From the NCBI RefSeq assembly GCF_000316605.1, contig NC_019683.1, positions 2,774,036-2,838,035 on the forward strand: a DNA stretch of 64,000 nt, given 5' to 3'. The notes beneath the pieces were generated by a model. The model was not told the DNA's origin. It worked only from the letters and a program-made list of their open reading frames with translations, and did not search any database. Position 1 is the stretch's first letter. Each line of letters begins with the position of its first letter. Below are positions 25,845 through 34,425 of the stretch, piece after piece. This DNA is from [Leptolyngbya] sp. PCC 7376 (GTDB lineage Bacteria > Cyanobacteriota > Cyanobacteriia > Cyanobacteriales > MRBY01). The translations under genes and the position numbers were made by a program.

Positions 25845-26537
25845 ATGAAATGTCCGGAATGTCAATCTACTCATATCCGTAAGAACGGAAAGAAAAAAGG
25901 CAAACAGAATCACATCTGTGTAGATTGTGGCCGTCAGTTTATCGACCACCATAGTAAGCTCGGCTACTCCAATGCCTTCAAACATGAATGCCTCAAAATG
26001 TAGTCAAGGGTATAGGCTTTCGAGCCATTGAACGGGTGAAAGGACTGCACCACACTACTGTTATAACTTGGGTCAAACAAGTCGGTGAGTTACTACCTGA
26101 TGCTTATGAACCTGGGCAAGTTTCTCAGGTGGGTGAACTCGATGAACTTCAAACCTTTGTCGGTGCAAAAAAACAAGGTCTGGCTCTGGACAGCAGTAAA
26201 GCATTTTCAATCGGGTATTCTCGCCTGGACTGTTGGTGATAGAGGTGCAGAGATATTCCAGCCACTATGGGGCATCGTTAGTCTCTGGAGATGTTTCTTC
26301 TACGTCACAGATGGCTGGAAAGTGTATCCCATGTTTATACCGGATAGTGACTAGGTTGTCAGTAAGACCTACATGACTCATGTTGAAGGGGAGAATATTC
26401 GATTGCGGCACTATCTCGCTCGACTTCATCGAAAAACTTGATGTTATTCAAAGCCTCTGGAAATGTTAGAGCATTCGATTCGATTGCTGATTCATGACCT
26501 CAAATTCGAGGATGTTCCTGTCTCCCAATGCTCATAG
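25845..26537 (+). pseudogene. Decayed IS1-family transposase
   Basis: The remnant begins with the InsA-type zinc ribbon MKCPECQSTHIRKNGKKKGK (C-x2-C then CVDCG), and then proceeds through several frames. A second frame from about 25988 gives GFRAIERVKGLHHTTVITWVK and VGELDELQTFVGAKK. A third frame carries the transposase core. A fourth stretch gives TYMTHVEGENIRLRHYLARL and ends FEDVPVSQCS at TAG 26535. An internal TGA also interrupts RKT-CYSK. It is a full-length but inactive IS1 gene pair with several frameshifts and stops. Terminal repeats were not identified. Confidence 0.8.
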
Positions 26538-26539
26538 AT

Positions 26540-26830
26540 TCATGCCTCTATTCTGTAACGCCCTATGGTGAAATTGTTCAGCCAGAAGCAACCGTTTTTG
26601 CCAGTGAAACCGAACAAGAAATGAAGGCGTGGCTGTAACGTTGTCAGCAGTTGATTGGAATGATGAGTGCAGAAAAAAATCGCCGCCATCAATTATCAAG
26701 CTCATCGCCGCACTCAAGACGCCATTGACGAACATATCGAATGGTTGGAAGAACAAATCTGAACCATAATGAGAAGCTTAAACCGCTGAGTCAATATGCA
26801 CCTCAACTTCAAGAAAAACAAACTCTTTTA
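26540..26830 (+). pseudogene. IS110-type transposase remnant, left part
   Basis: Fragments in two frames fit the middle of an IS110/IS116-family transposase: QPEATVFASETEQEMKAWL, a stop, RCQQLIGMMSAEKNRR, then a shift to QAHRRTQDAIDEHIEWLEEQI, a stop, and LKPLSQYAPQLQEKQTLL. The match ends where an IS982-type terminal repeat begins at 26831. The C-terminal part of the same kind of protein reappears at about 29090-29376. Confidence 0.65.
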
Positions 26831-26851
26831 ACGTGAGTTCGGGTTAAGGAA
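26831..26851 (+). repeat. Solitary IS982-type left terminal repeat
   Basis: This 21-bp sequence (ACGTGAGTTCGGGTTAAGGA and one more A) is a left-end terminal repeat of the IS982 type that does not belong to a complete element. It may pair with the right-type repeat at 28035-28054, making a roughly 260-bp MITE-like element into which IS982 copy A inserted. Confidence 0.55.
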
Positions 26852-26924
26852 TTAGGATGAAATTCCGACAAGTTAGACTGAAACTCCTATAAATCAAGAG
26901 TTTGTTTGGAATTTTATCTATGAA

Positions 26925-27888
26925 ACGTGAGTTCTGGATAAGGAATGATAGGTCTAATCAAGCTGTAAAGAAGGTTTTTTGGGTTGATGGCAGTAAGCAA
27001 TCAGCCCACACAGCAAGTTCACACAAAAGTTTGTGGGACTGCGATGTCGGGAATGTTCAATCTGTGAGATGTTCTTCAGTTGGTCAATAACTGTCTCAAT
27101 CAAAGCCCGCTTACGAGCAAAAAGTTTATCTTGATAAACCATCAAATGATGCTTCATATTTCGACGAGGTTTAGCCATTAGGGTCACCTCATGTTCCTCT
27201 TGAAGATGCTGGGCTAAAGATTGTGAGACATAGCCTTTATCGGCAAAGACTTTACCCCATAAGTCTTGCAATAACTCCACTACAGGTTGGCGGTCATCGG
27301 TATTTCCGGGCGTCACTTGGACGTTGAGTAATTCTCCTCGCTCATTGATGACCAGGTGTAGTTTGAAGCCGAAGAACCATCCCACCGAAGTCTTGCCCCT
27401 TGCCGCGCAACCTTCAAAAACACGGTGTTGAGAGATACGGCGATTATGGCAAACCTTGATGCTGGTGGCATCAATGAAGCTAATACCAGTGCATTGTCCG
27501 AAGCATTGTCGCAGATATGTACAGAGAGGAATCAAGCTCGAAGGTATCCATGTCACAAAGCGTTGATAGCTCACAGCTAGAGGAAACTCTTGTTGCCAAT
27601 CGCATTTCACCTTGATGAGATAGAAATGCTTGAAATTTCGATAGTGAGATTGATGGAAAGCAATGAGAATAGTCATCACCTCACTCAGACTGAGGCTTCT
27701 CTGACGGCGACGGTATTTTTTTGCCAGAGCTGAGTAACGCTTGATGCCATAAGGGTTCAAAGATTCGACAGAAATCATCAACATGGCAAAACAGAGCCTC
27801 TAGACTGGACATGGGAGAAAGCCGTGGATTCGTTACAACTTCCACGATATGGGCTTTCTCCTTTTCTTTCCTTATCCAGAACTCACGT
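26925..27888 (-). mobile_element. IS982-family insertion sequence, copy A
   Basis: A 964-bp element bounded by perfect 21-bp inverted repeats, at 26925-26945 (ACGTGAGTTCTGGATAAGGA...) and 27868-27888. Flanks are TATGAA on the left and TATGTA on the right, which could be a decayed target duplication. It contains one transposase gene on the minus strand, interrupted by a frameshift near its N-terminus. Confidence 0.85.
26954..27812 (-). pseudogene. IS982 transposase, frameshifted (copy A)
   Basis: Most of the protein is intact in one frame: [66 protein letters not shown] and [14 protein letters not shown], covering the DDE-type catalytic region. The proper N-terminus ([20 protein letters not shown]), starting at 27812, lies in another frame. 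The two frames join at a seven-A run near 27719, where one A too many is present. Without ribosomal slippage the gene is dead. Copy B encodes the same junction in one frame, which supports the frameshift reading. Confidence 0.8.
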
Positions 27889-27923
27889 TATGTACTGATT
27901 TCGCAACAAAGCATTCTAATTGA

Positions 27924-27959
27924 AAATATTGTATTGATTGAGCTCAATCAATACGATAT
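27924..27959. repeat. Long palindrome between IS982 copies
   Basis: Positions 27930-27953 form a perfect 24-bp palindrome centred on GAGCTC (arms GTATTGATTGAG). After one mismatch the pairing continues outwards for several bases, reaching about 27924-27959. It lies in the non-coding sequence between the two IS982 copies and probably belongs to the MITE-like element. Confidence 0.8.
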
Positions 27960-28034
27960 TGCCTAAAATAATCGCTGCTCAATAAAGAATCAAGAAGCCT
28001 CAAACTCAGATTGGGAAAGACTTTTTTCCTGTTG

Positions 28035-28054
28035 TTCTTATCCCGAACTCACGT
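28035..28054 (-). repeat. IS982-type right terminal repeat without its own element
   Basis: TTCTTATCCCGAACTCACGT is a right-end type repeat in the wrong orientation to be the left end of IS982 copy B, which it abuts directly. It may be the right end of the MITE-like element that starts at 26831. Confidence 0.55.
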
Positions 28055-28892
28055 TCTTTTTTCGGCTGATGGCAGTAGGCAATGAGCCCGCAAAGCAAGT
28101 TAACACAGAAGTTCGCTGGACTACGATGTCTAGAGTGCTCAATCTGAGAAATATTCTTCAGCCGGTCAATGACCGTCTCAATTAAAGCTCGCTTACGGGC
28201 AAGGATTTTGTCATGCCAAAGCATCAAGTGATTCTTCATATTGCGCCGAGGCTTAGCCATCAACGTCACATCATGCTCTTCTTGTAAATGCTGTGCCAGA
28301 GGTTGAGAGGTATAGCCTTTATCTGCAAAAACCTTGCCAAATAAATTCTGCAATAGTTCCAGCACTGGCTTGCGGTCATCAGTGTTGCCGGGGGTGACTT
28401 TCACTTGGAGTAACTCGCCACGGTCATTGATTACTAGGTGCAGCTTGAAGCCAAAGAACCAACCAACAGATGTTTTACCTCGAGTAGCGTGACATCTAAA
28501 TACCCGATGTTGAGAGATACGGTGATTATGGCAAACCTTGATACTGGTGGCATCAATGAAACTAATACCAGTGCATTGACCATAACAGTGCTGTAGATAA
28601 ATGCACAGAGGAACTAACACTGAAGGCATCACTCCACAAAACGTTGGTAACTCACTGCTGTGGGAAAAGCTCTACGCCAATGGTGACGCACATTAATGAG
28701 ATAGAAATGCTTGAAATTACGATAGTGGGATTGATGAAAGGCAATAAGTATAGTCATTATCTCACTCAAGCTCAGACTTCTGGGGCGCCGCCGCCGTTTT
28801 TGTTTTGAAGCCATCTGTTGCTGTTGCCATTGAGGTTCAAAGACTTGGCAGAAATCATCAACAGAGCAGAACAAAGATTCTAGACTGGTCAT
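28055..28892 (-). pseudogene. IS982 transposase, frameshifted and truncated (copy B)
   Basis: The N-terminal part from ATG 28892 (MTSLESLFCSVDDFCQVFEP) stays in frame to SYQRFVE, then meets a TGA at 28629-28631. The rest (VLVPLCIYLQHCYGQCTGIS onward to CHQPKK) lies in another frame. Alignment with copy A shows one missing base at the junction (TGG ATA in A, TG-ATG in B). The 3' end is lost, and the frame reads through into the adjacent terminal repeat (EREFGIRTTGKK). Inactive. Confidence 0.8.
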
Positions 28893-28969
28893 GGGAGAAG
28901 ATGGTGGGCTGTTTATCAACTTCCACAATATGCACTTTCTCCTTTTTCTTCCTTATCCCGAACTCACGT
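28055..28969 (-). mobile_element. IS982-family insertion sequence, copy B, left-truncated
   Basis: A second IS982-type element, clearly diverged from copy A. The right terminal repeat is complete at 28949-28969. The left end is missing: the coding sequence is cut right after CHQPKK and joins a foreign terminal repeat. About 45 bp of the expected end are absent. Confidence 0.8.
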
Positions 28970-29047
28970 TAAATATGTGAAGAATCAAGGTAAACAATAT
29001 TTGCAACTTCACCAGGATTTACAACTGAGTCTATTTCAGTTCTGATA

Positions 29048-29068
29048 CCCCGTCCGTTTACGGCGGGG
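29048..29068. repeat. GC-rich hairpin inside IS remnant
   Basis: CCCCG-T-CCG-TTTA-CGG-CGGGG forms an 8-bp stem with one bulged T, in otherwise AT-rich DNA, followed by TTATTCATTC. Such subterminal hairpins occur at the ends of IS200/IS605-type elements in cyanobacteria, so this may be an end remnant. No tnpA or tnpB was found nearby. Confidence 0.4.
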
Positions 29069-29089
29069 TTATTCATTCGAAGATAAATC

Positions 29090-29376
29090 GCCGCGTTAGT
29101 GGGACTAGCTCCATTTAATCGTGATATAGCAGTGGCCAACATCAAGGAAAGCGTTTTGCCTCTGGAGGACAAGCGGCTGTGAGATGTTCACTGTATATGG
29201 CTACTCTATCTGCCTTCAGATATAACCCACCTATACGAGCTTATTACTAACACCTTTTGGAGCGAGGGAAATGTAAGAAAGTCGCTCTGATTGCAGCTAT
29301 GCGTAAATTGCTTGTCTGTTTGAATGCGATGGTTAGAGTAAATCAGCCTTGGTGTGATAAACAAGTGACTGTTTGA
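29090..29376 (+). pseudogene. IS110-type transposase remnant, C-terminal part
   Basis: Translations in shifting frames give AALVGLAPFNRD, then RFASGGQAAVRCSLYMATLS, AFRYNPPIRAYY, HLLERGK, and KKVALIAAMRKLLVCLNAMV ending at TGA 29374. These are characteristic of the IS110/IS116 transposase C-terminus. At least one frameshift and one stop interrupt it. It is the probable other half of the remnant at 26540-26830, the two being separated by IS982 material. Confidence 0.75.
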
Positions 29377-29603
29377 TTTCAAGCTTCGCTGTCTTGATTC
29401 AATGGTTTCAACTTGACATCTAATATAATCGCTTCCGCTCTTCGAGCATCTTCCCCAAGGAAGGATAGGAATTGTCTCTAATATTGATTCGAAGCAGCCA
29501 TACTCACAAGACTAAAGAGCTCCAACTTATTTTTTTGCTTAGCATAGCATCTTGAATTTTAGCTCAGAAGTCAGGGCTCTGAATTTGTAGGACGATGGAA
29601 GAT

Positions 29604-29954
29604 TTAATTTTCGGTTGCTTCAGCTTCAGCAGAGTCAGAATTATCTATGCCATTAAGCTTGATCTTGAAACCAGAATTGTAGGATTCACTTCTCGGCGCA
29701 TCGGCATAGGCTTCGTCTTGCACTGTGCGGAACTCAGCCGTTTGCTTATTTTCATCTGACAATGTGATCGTCTGGGCATTGCCGTAGGGGTCAGATGTAA
29801 ATGTGAAACCAGAGAAATTATTGGTGATTTGTGTCGGCCAAGCCATTACCTCAGATTCTTGGGCGATCGCCGCAGGAGTCGAGAGGGAGAGAAGCGCGCT
29901 TGCACCGAGGAAAGCAGATGCAAACCAAACCTTTGGAGATGCGGAGATAGTCAT
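29604..29954 (-). CDS. Small secreted protein, unknown
   Basis: A 116-aa protein with a clear signal peptide (FASAFLGASALLSLSTPAAIAQ, cleavage after AIAQ). The mature part is about 85 aa, rich in Asn, Thr and Ser (ITNNFSGFTFTSDPYGNAQT), and ends in an acidic tail SAEAEATEN. No family is recognised. It is a single gene between the IS region and a membrane-protein gene on the same strand. Confidence 0.65.
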   Translation of the reverse strand: MTISASPKVWFASAFLGASALLSLSTPAAIAQESEVMAWPTQITNNFSGFTFTSDPYGNAQTITLSDENKQTAEFRTVQDEAYADAPRSESYNSGFKIKLNGIDNSDSAEAEATEN

Positions 29955-30063
29955 GGGCTTATTGGGGAGAGGGTTAACAGAAGGGCGTGGGGGCGGGGCA
30001 CATTTCCATCTTACCCAGAAGCCCTAGAGTATTCTTCTACCTACGTGGCAAATCTCAGCAAAC

Positions 30064-30777
30064 TTAAAGAATTAGCCAAAATGCCATCCCAAAAAACGGT
30101 ACAAATCGCGCCGTTTGCCAGGTGCTGTCTTTCGGAGTGAGGTCACCGAGCAGAAAAATTTGGAATAGCCAAAAACAAATTAGATCCGCGATAAAAGCAA
30201 TGCTCAATCGACTCTCGCCCATCTGCTGAAGGAAATACGATAGGCGATCGCCGATATCTCCAAACTCAGGCCGCGCTAACCCGAACCATCCGAGCGAAAC
30301 GATGCCAACAATTAAAGCCACTGAGGCAAACCCTCGGGCAATTAATTTTTGTTGTGGGATAAATGGCTCCGACGGAATGTCTTTGCGGAGCGCCATATAA
30401 GGAATCAGAAACACATTGGTTAGAAACATCGCGCATGACCACAAAACCGTTCGCGGTAAATACTCCCCTCGGCGATCACACCACAGCACTGGCAAAAACA
30501 TAAAAATCCAAGCCACCGCAAAATTAAATAGGGCTTCATCGACAGGATTCAGAGCGGGTGAAATCATTGCATCGACACCCAACCGATTCAGCAGGGGCAG
30601 CACAAAAAAGAAATTGAGGGATTCGCCTTTAACTTCCGCGAGCGTTTCCGACTGAATTTGCCACACCGGTTCGCCGCCAAACGGCATCCCAGTTGGTGCA
30701 AACAGTAGTGACCCTGTATACACCACCCACAAAATCCATAACCAAGTTTGATTTTTCACGACGCAACTCCAAAACAC
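30064..30777 (-). CDS. Predicted multi-pass membrane protein
   Basis: A 237-aa hydrophobic protein with about six membrane segments (for example WIFMFLPVLWC, VALIVGIVSLGWFGLA, AFIADLICFWLFQIFLLGD). Function unknown. A GTG inside (30759) could be the true start, giving VKNQTWLWILWVVYTG. The C-terminal motif GDLTPKDSTWQTARFVPFFGMAFWL resembles conserved cyanobacterial hypothetical proteins, from memory only. It lies 46 bp downstream of the MscS-type gene on the same strand. Confidence 0.6.
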   Translation of the reverse strand: MFWSCVVKNQTWLWILWVVYTGSLLFAPTGMPFGGEPVWQIQSETLAEVKGESLNFFFVLPLLNRLGVDAMISPALNPVDEALFNFAVAWIFMFLPVLWCDRRGEYLPRTVLWSCAMFLTNVFLIPYMALRKDIPSEPFIPQQKLIARGFASVALIVGIVSLGWFGLARPEFGDIGDRLSYFLQQMGESRLSIAFIADLICFWLFQIFLLGDLTPKDSTWQTARFVPFFGMAFWLIL

Positions 30778-30823
30778 CTCTCGTTAGTGTTCCGAATTTT
30801 GGGCGGCGATCGCAACCCAAACC

Positions 30824-32305
30824 CTAAACATTAAAAAGCGTTTTCAGACGATGGCGTACCCAATTCACAATGTTTGTTTCCTGCTCCTCTGGCGGCAACC
30901 AGCCATTTTCCTGCATTTCTTGCTTTCGCAAAATCAACTCCTCCTGATGATTACTCAGCTCTTCTACCAAAGCCTCATGAAAATCAGGGTGCTTCTGGAG
31001 CAATACTTTAAAATTTTTGTTGGTGATCGCAAACAATAAAGTACTTTCTAATGCCTTTGCCGTTGCAGTCCGAGGTACGCCTAACATCAGAGACATCTCC
31101 CCAAAGAAATTACCAGCCTCTAAAATTGCAAGCTGTTTTTTCAGTGTTTCTGCATAAACTTCAATTCGACCCGACAGAATAATATAAAATGCATCTCCTG
31201 GATCGTTTTCTCGGAATAGAGTCTCCCTTTTGTGCAAGGATTTCAGGCGACCAATTTCAATAATTTGTCGCAATCGAAATTCACTCAGATGACTAAAGCA
31301 TCCTACTTTTTTTAATGCAGCTCGAATTGATATTTGTGGCTCACTAATTGAGGTATTATTCATCCTTTCAAGCTCACCAGATTCTGGGATATCACCTTCC
31401 GGCAAATTACTTTCTGGGAGATGATCTGCAACATTTGATTTAAACGCAGCAAAGTTAATATTATGTAGCCATAATTCACGCTGTGGAAATGGAATTTTAA
31501 TATGGTTTTCCCGGAACTTATGCTCAATCGTAAAATGTAATGAACTAATAATTTCATGCTTAAAGCCCATCTGATTACTCTCCACCCACACCCACAGCTC
31601 AAAATTCAGAGCATTATCTCCAAAGCCGACAAAAAGGACTTGTGGAGAAGGTATTTGGAGAATATTTTGGTCGAGATAGGCAGAGACCAAAAGTACCTCT
31701 GTCACTAAAGTTGTATTACTGTCATAGGCAACAGTTACAGGTAGTTTGAGACGAACATGATTGGTTTCATAATGAAAATTAACGATTTGATTTTCAACAA
31801 AATGACTATTTGGAATAACAACAGAAGAACCATCTTTTTGCTTTAGGACGATCGCCCGTGTTGAAATCTCTTGAACAAAGCCATACAAATCGCCAAGCTG
31901 AACATAGTCACCTGTCTTTATTTTTCGTTCAGTGAGTAAGGTTAGACCACTAACAAAGTTTTTTGTAAAATCCTGAAATCCAAGACCAATACCAAGACCG
32001 AGACCACCACCAATCACCGTAAATATCGAAATATCAAAACCAGTTGTCTGCAGAATAACGAGTAGTAAAAAGCAGCAAATACCATAACTAATAAAATTAG
32101 AAATAATATAGCGACTGCCTTTATCAACAATCACTTTTTTCAGACCTTGATATTTCAGAAATCGACTGAAATAACTTGCAAAAATAAAGGTGACAATAAT
32201 AAAGAAAAGGAGCTGGACTATTTCGACGAGAGAAATATTGCTACGCCCGACCTGGAATTCGATAGTCTGAATGAGGTTGAGCAAATTGCTGACAAAATTC
32301 AACAT
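30824..32305 (-). CDS. MscS-type channel fused to a cyclic-nucleotide-binding domain
   Basis: A 493-aa protein with N-terminal membrane helices (residues about 20-110), the MscS pore/beta-domain region (GLGIGLGFQDFTKNFVSGL, then ERKIKTGDYVQLGDL and VVIPNSHFVENQIVNF) to about residue 290, and a C-terminal cNMP-binding domain at about 340-455 with the phosphate-cassette segment GNFFGEMSLMLGVPRTATA. Small-conductance channels open on membrane tension; the fused domain suggests gating or tuning by a cyclic nucleotide, as shown for some bacterial bCNG channels. The ligand is unknown. It diverges from the zinc operon. Confidence 0.85.
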   Translation of the reverse strand: MLNFVSNLLNLIQTIEFQVGRSNISLVEIVQLLFFIIVTFIFASYFSRFLKYQGLKKVIVDKGSRYIISNFISYGICCFLLLVILQTTGFDISIFTVIGGGLGLGIGLGFQDFTKNFVSGLTLLTERKIKTGDYVQLGDLYGFVQEISTRAIVLKQKDGSSVVIPNSHFVENQIVNFHYETNHVRLKLPVTVAYDSNTTLVTEVLLVSAYLDQNILQIPSPQVLFVGFGDNALNFELWVWVESNQMGFKHEIISSLHFTIEHKFRENHIKIPFPQRELWLHNINFAAFKSNVADHLPESNLPEGDIPESGELERMNNTSISEPQISIRAALKKVGCFSHLSEFRLRQIIEIGRLKSLHKRETLFRENDPGDAFYIILSGRIEVYAETLKKQLAILEAGNFFGEMSLMLGVPRTATAKALESTLLFAITNKNFKVLLQKHPDFHEALVEELSNHQEELILRKQEMQENGWLPPEEQETNIVNWVRHRLKTLFNV

Positions 32306-32440
32306 AGGTTACGGGCTGACTATCTGGGCTGAGTGCTTATCTTTCCATTGATTTTAGGTGCTGTTCTGGGGACTTTGATCAGCGATCGCCCATAAAAAAA
32401 TGTGTACTACCATCACCCTGATCGCCTTCTTGCTTTATCA

Positions 32441-32461
32441 TGAGAATGATTATCATTCTCA
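32441..32461. promoter_or_regulatory. Zur box upstream of znuA
   Basis: A perfect inverted repeat with 10-bp arms (TGAGAATGAT and ATCATTCTCA) around a single T, 21 bp in all. It ends 11 bp before the znuA start codon. Its form fits Zur/Fur-family operators, and the zur gene is the last gene of the same operon, so it is most likely the autoregulatory Zur site. Occupancy would block translation-proximal transcription of znuA-znuC-znuB-zur. Confidence 0.85.
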
Positions 32462-32472
32462 ATTCATCCATT

Positions 32473-33606
32473 ATGGCAATTCGTCAGAAGCTTATTCTAT
32501 CCAGTACGCTCATGTGTCTCGGCTTGAGCGGGTTAGCTGGATGTGGAGACACGACACAAACACCCACATCTACCGTCGAGGAAGTAACCAAAGGGACAGA
32601 TAGCGAAGAACAGGGCGATCGCCTCAACATTACAGTCAGTATTTTACCGCAGCAGTATTTTGTGGAGAAAATTGGTGGCGATCGCGTTAATGTGCAGGTC
32701 ATGGTTCCAGAGGGCGCAGAGCCTGAGGTCTATGAGCCGAAACCGCAACAATTAAAAGATTTGAGTGAGACAGATGCTTACATTGCAGTAGGGATTTTAT
32801 TTGAGGATGTTTGGGCAGAACGCTTTAAAACAGCCAACTCGGAGATGTTATTGACAGATGGCTCCGAAGGTATCGAAAAGATAGAAATGGTTGCCCACAA
32901 TCATGCCCATCATGGTCATGGTGCAGAAGAGCATTCCGACCATGAAGATGAACATGCAGACCATGATGATCACGACGACCATGATAAACATGATGACGAG
33001 AAGCATGCAGAACATTCAGAACATGACCATGACGAAGAGCATGCGGATCACGACGACCACAGTGACCATGAAGAGCATAGCGAAGAAGACCATGAAGACC
33101 ACGATGATCATGGCGAAGATTTAGAAGATCCCCACACTTGGTTATCACCCAGCTTGGCTAAGGTTCATGCTCAGAATATTTATGATGTTTTAGTCGAACT
33201 TGACCCCGCTTCTGAAGCCTTATTTAAAGAGAATCTTGATGCTTTATTGGCCGAGATTGATGAGCTAGATCAGGCGATCGCCGCTGAGCTAGAAAATTTA
33301 TCTAGCCGTTCATTTTTAGTCTTTCACCCAGCATGGGGTTATTTCGCAGAAGAATATAATCTAGAGCAAATCCCCATCGAAGTAGAAGGACAGGATCCCA
33401 GTGCCGCTGAGTTGGCCGAGCTAATCCAAGTTGCCGAAGCAGAAAATATTCGGGTTGTATTTGCGCAATACCAATTTAATTCGAAGTCTGCTGAAACAAT
33501 TGCCAACCAAATTGGTGGAGAAGTCGTCTTTATTGATCCGCTTTCCGTTGACTGGGCGAATAATCTCCAGGAAATTGCGAAACAGATTGCCCTTGCAAAT
33601 AATTAA
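32473..33606 (+). CDS. znuA: Zinc ABC transporter substrate-binding lipoprotein
   Basis: A 377-aa cluster A-I metal-binding protein. It carries a lipoprotein signal (lipobox LAGC). The first lobe has metal-ligand context near PEGAEPEVYEPKPQQL. A long Asp/His/Glu-rich loop at about residues 140-215 (HNHAHHGHGAEEHSDHEDEH and more) is followed by EDPHTWLSPSLAK, VFHPAWGYFAEEY and VFIDPLSVDW. The His-rich loop is a hallmark of zinc-specific ZnuA. It captures Zn2+ in the periplasm for ZnuBC. ATG 32473 is preferred because the earlier ATG at 32440 overlaps the Zur box. Confidence 0.92.
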   Translation: MAIRQKLILSSTLMCLGLSGLAGCGDTTQTPTSTVEEVTKGTDSEEQGDRLNITVSILPQQYFVEKIGGDRVNVQVMVPEGAEPEVYEPKPQQLKDLSETDAYIAVGILFEDVWAERFKTANSEMLLTDGSEGIEKIEMVAHNHAHHGHGAEEHSDHEDEHADHDDHDDHDKHDDEKHAEHSEHDHDEEHADHDDHSDHEEHSEEDHEDHDDHGEDLEDPHTWLSPSLAKVHAQNIYDVLVELDPASEALFKENLDALLAEIDELDQAIAAELENLSSRSFLVFHPAWGYFAEEYNLEQIPIEVEGQDPSAAELAELIQVAEAENIRVVFAQYQFNSKSAETIANQIGGEVVFIDPLSVDWANNLQEIAKQIALANN

Positions 33607-33627
33607 CAAAGCCGCGATAACTATTCC

Positions 33628-34425
33628 ATGGACAAAGTTATTTCTCTGAAGAATGTCTGGGCGGGTTATCCGCAGACACCAGTGCTCGAAAATATTAATT
33701 TAACAGTCAATACTCTAGATTTTGTTGGGTTAATAGGCCCGAATGGTGGCGGCAAAACAACCCTATTAAAAGTGTTGCTCGGTCTCCTCAAACCCCAGGA
33801 GGGTAAGGTGAAAATCCTGGAGAGATCGGTAGCGCAAGGTCGCCGTTACATTGGCTATGTGCCGCAACTTCTAGAGCTTGACCGCACCTTTCCGATCACG
33901 GTGAAAGATGTGGTGAGTATGGGGCGTCTCGGTAAAAGAAAATTATTTCGTCGGTTTAACAAAAAGGATCGAGAGATTATTTATCACTCCCTCGAACAAG
34001 TGGAGATGGTTGATAAAGGCGATCGCCCCATTGGAGAGTTATCTGGTGGTGAACGGCAACGAGTTTATATTGCACGGGCGTTAGCGTCGGAACCCAAAAT
34101 TTTATTGCTCGATGAACCCACAGCAAATGTGGATTCGCGGGTGCAAGCAAGCATTTACGAATTGCTTGGGGAACTGAATCACTACATGACCATCGTCATG
34201 ATTTCCCACGATTTGGCGGCAGTATCGTCCTACGTCAAAACGGTGGGCTGTCTCAACAAAACCCTACATTATCACCACAACAAACAGATTACCCCCCAGA
34301 TGATCGAGGCAACTTATCAGTGCCCCGTCGATCTCATTGCCCATGGTGTCCCGCACAGGGTTTTCCCTGAACACAGCGATATAGCCCCAGACCATATTCA
34401 TTCCCACGATTGCAACCATGCTTGA
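33628..34425 (+). CDS. znuC: Zinc ABC transporter ATP-binding protein
   Basis: A 265-aa ATPase of the zinc importer. Visible motifs are Walker A GPNGGGKTT near residue 36, the signature LSGGERQ near 138, Walker B ILLLDEP near 157 and the H-loop ISHDL near 192. The C-terminal tail is His-rich (YHHNKQ, then HIHSHDCNHA), fitting a zinc protein. It starts 21 bp after znuA and its end overlaps the znuB start by 8 bp. Confidence 0.92.
   Translation: MDKVISLKNVWAGYPQTPVLENINLTVNTLDFVGLIGPNGGGKTTLLKVLLGLLKPQEGKVKILERSVAQGRRYIGYVPQLLELDRTFPITVKDVVSMGRLGKRKLFRRFNKKDREIIYHSLEQVEMVDKGDRPIGELSGGERQRVYIARALASEPKILLLDEPTANVDSRVQASIYELLGELNHYMTIVMISHDLAAVSSYVKTVGCLNKTLHYHHNKQITPQMIEATYQCPVDLIAHGVPHRVFPEHSDIAPDHIHSHDCNHA

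Noticed and set aside
28969-29172. Minus-strand ORF of 67 aa at the right end of the IS region
   Set aside because: It is antisense to the IS110 remnant, which gives a clear transposase C-terminus on the plus strand.
32825-33148. His-rich minus-strand ORF of 107 aa opposite znuA
   Set aside because: It is the antisense reading of the Asp/His-rich loop of znuA; GAT/CAT-type codons make open antisense frames. No ribosome site.
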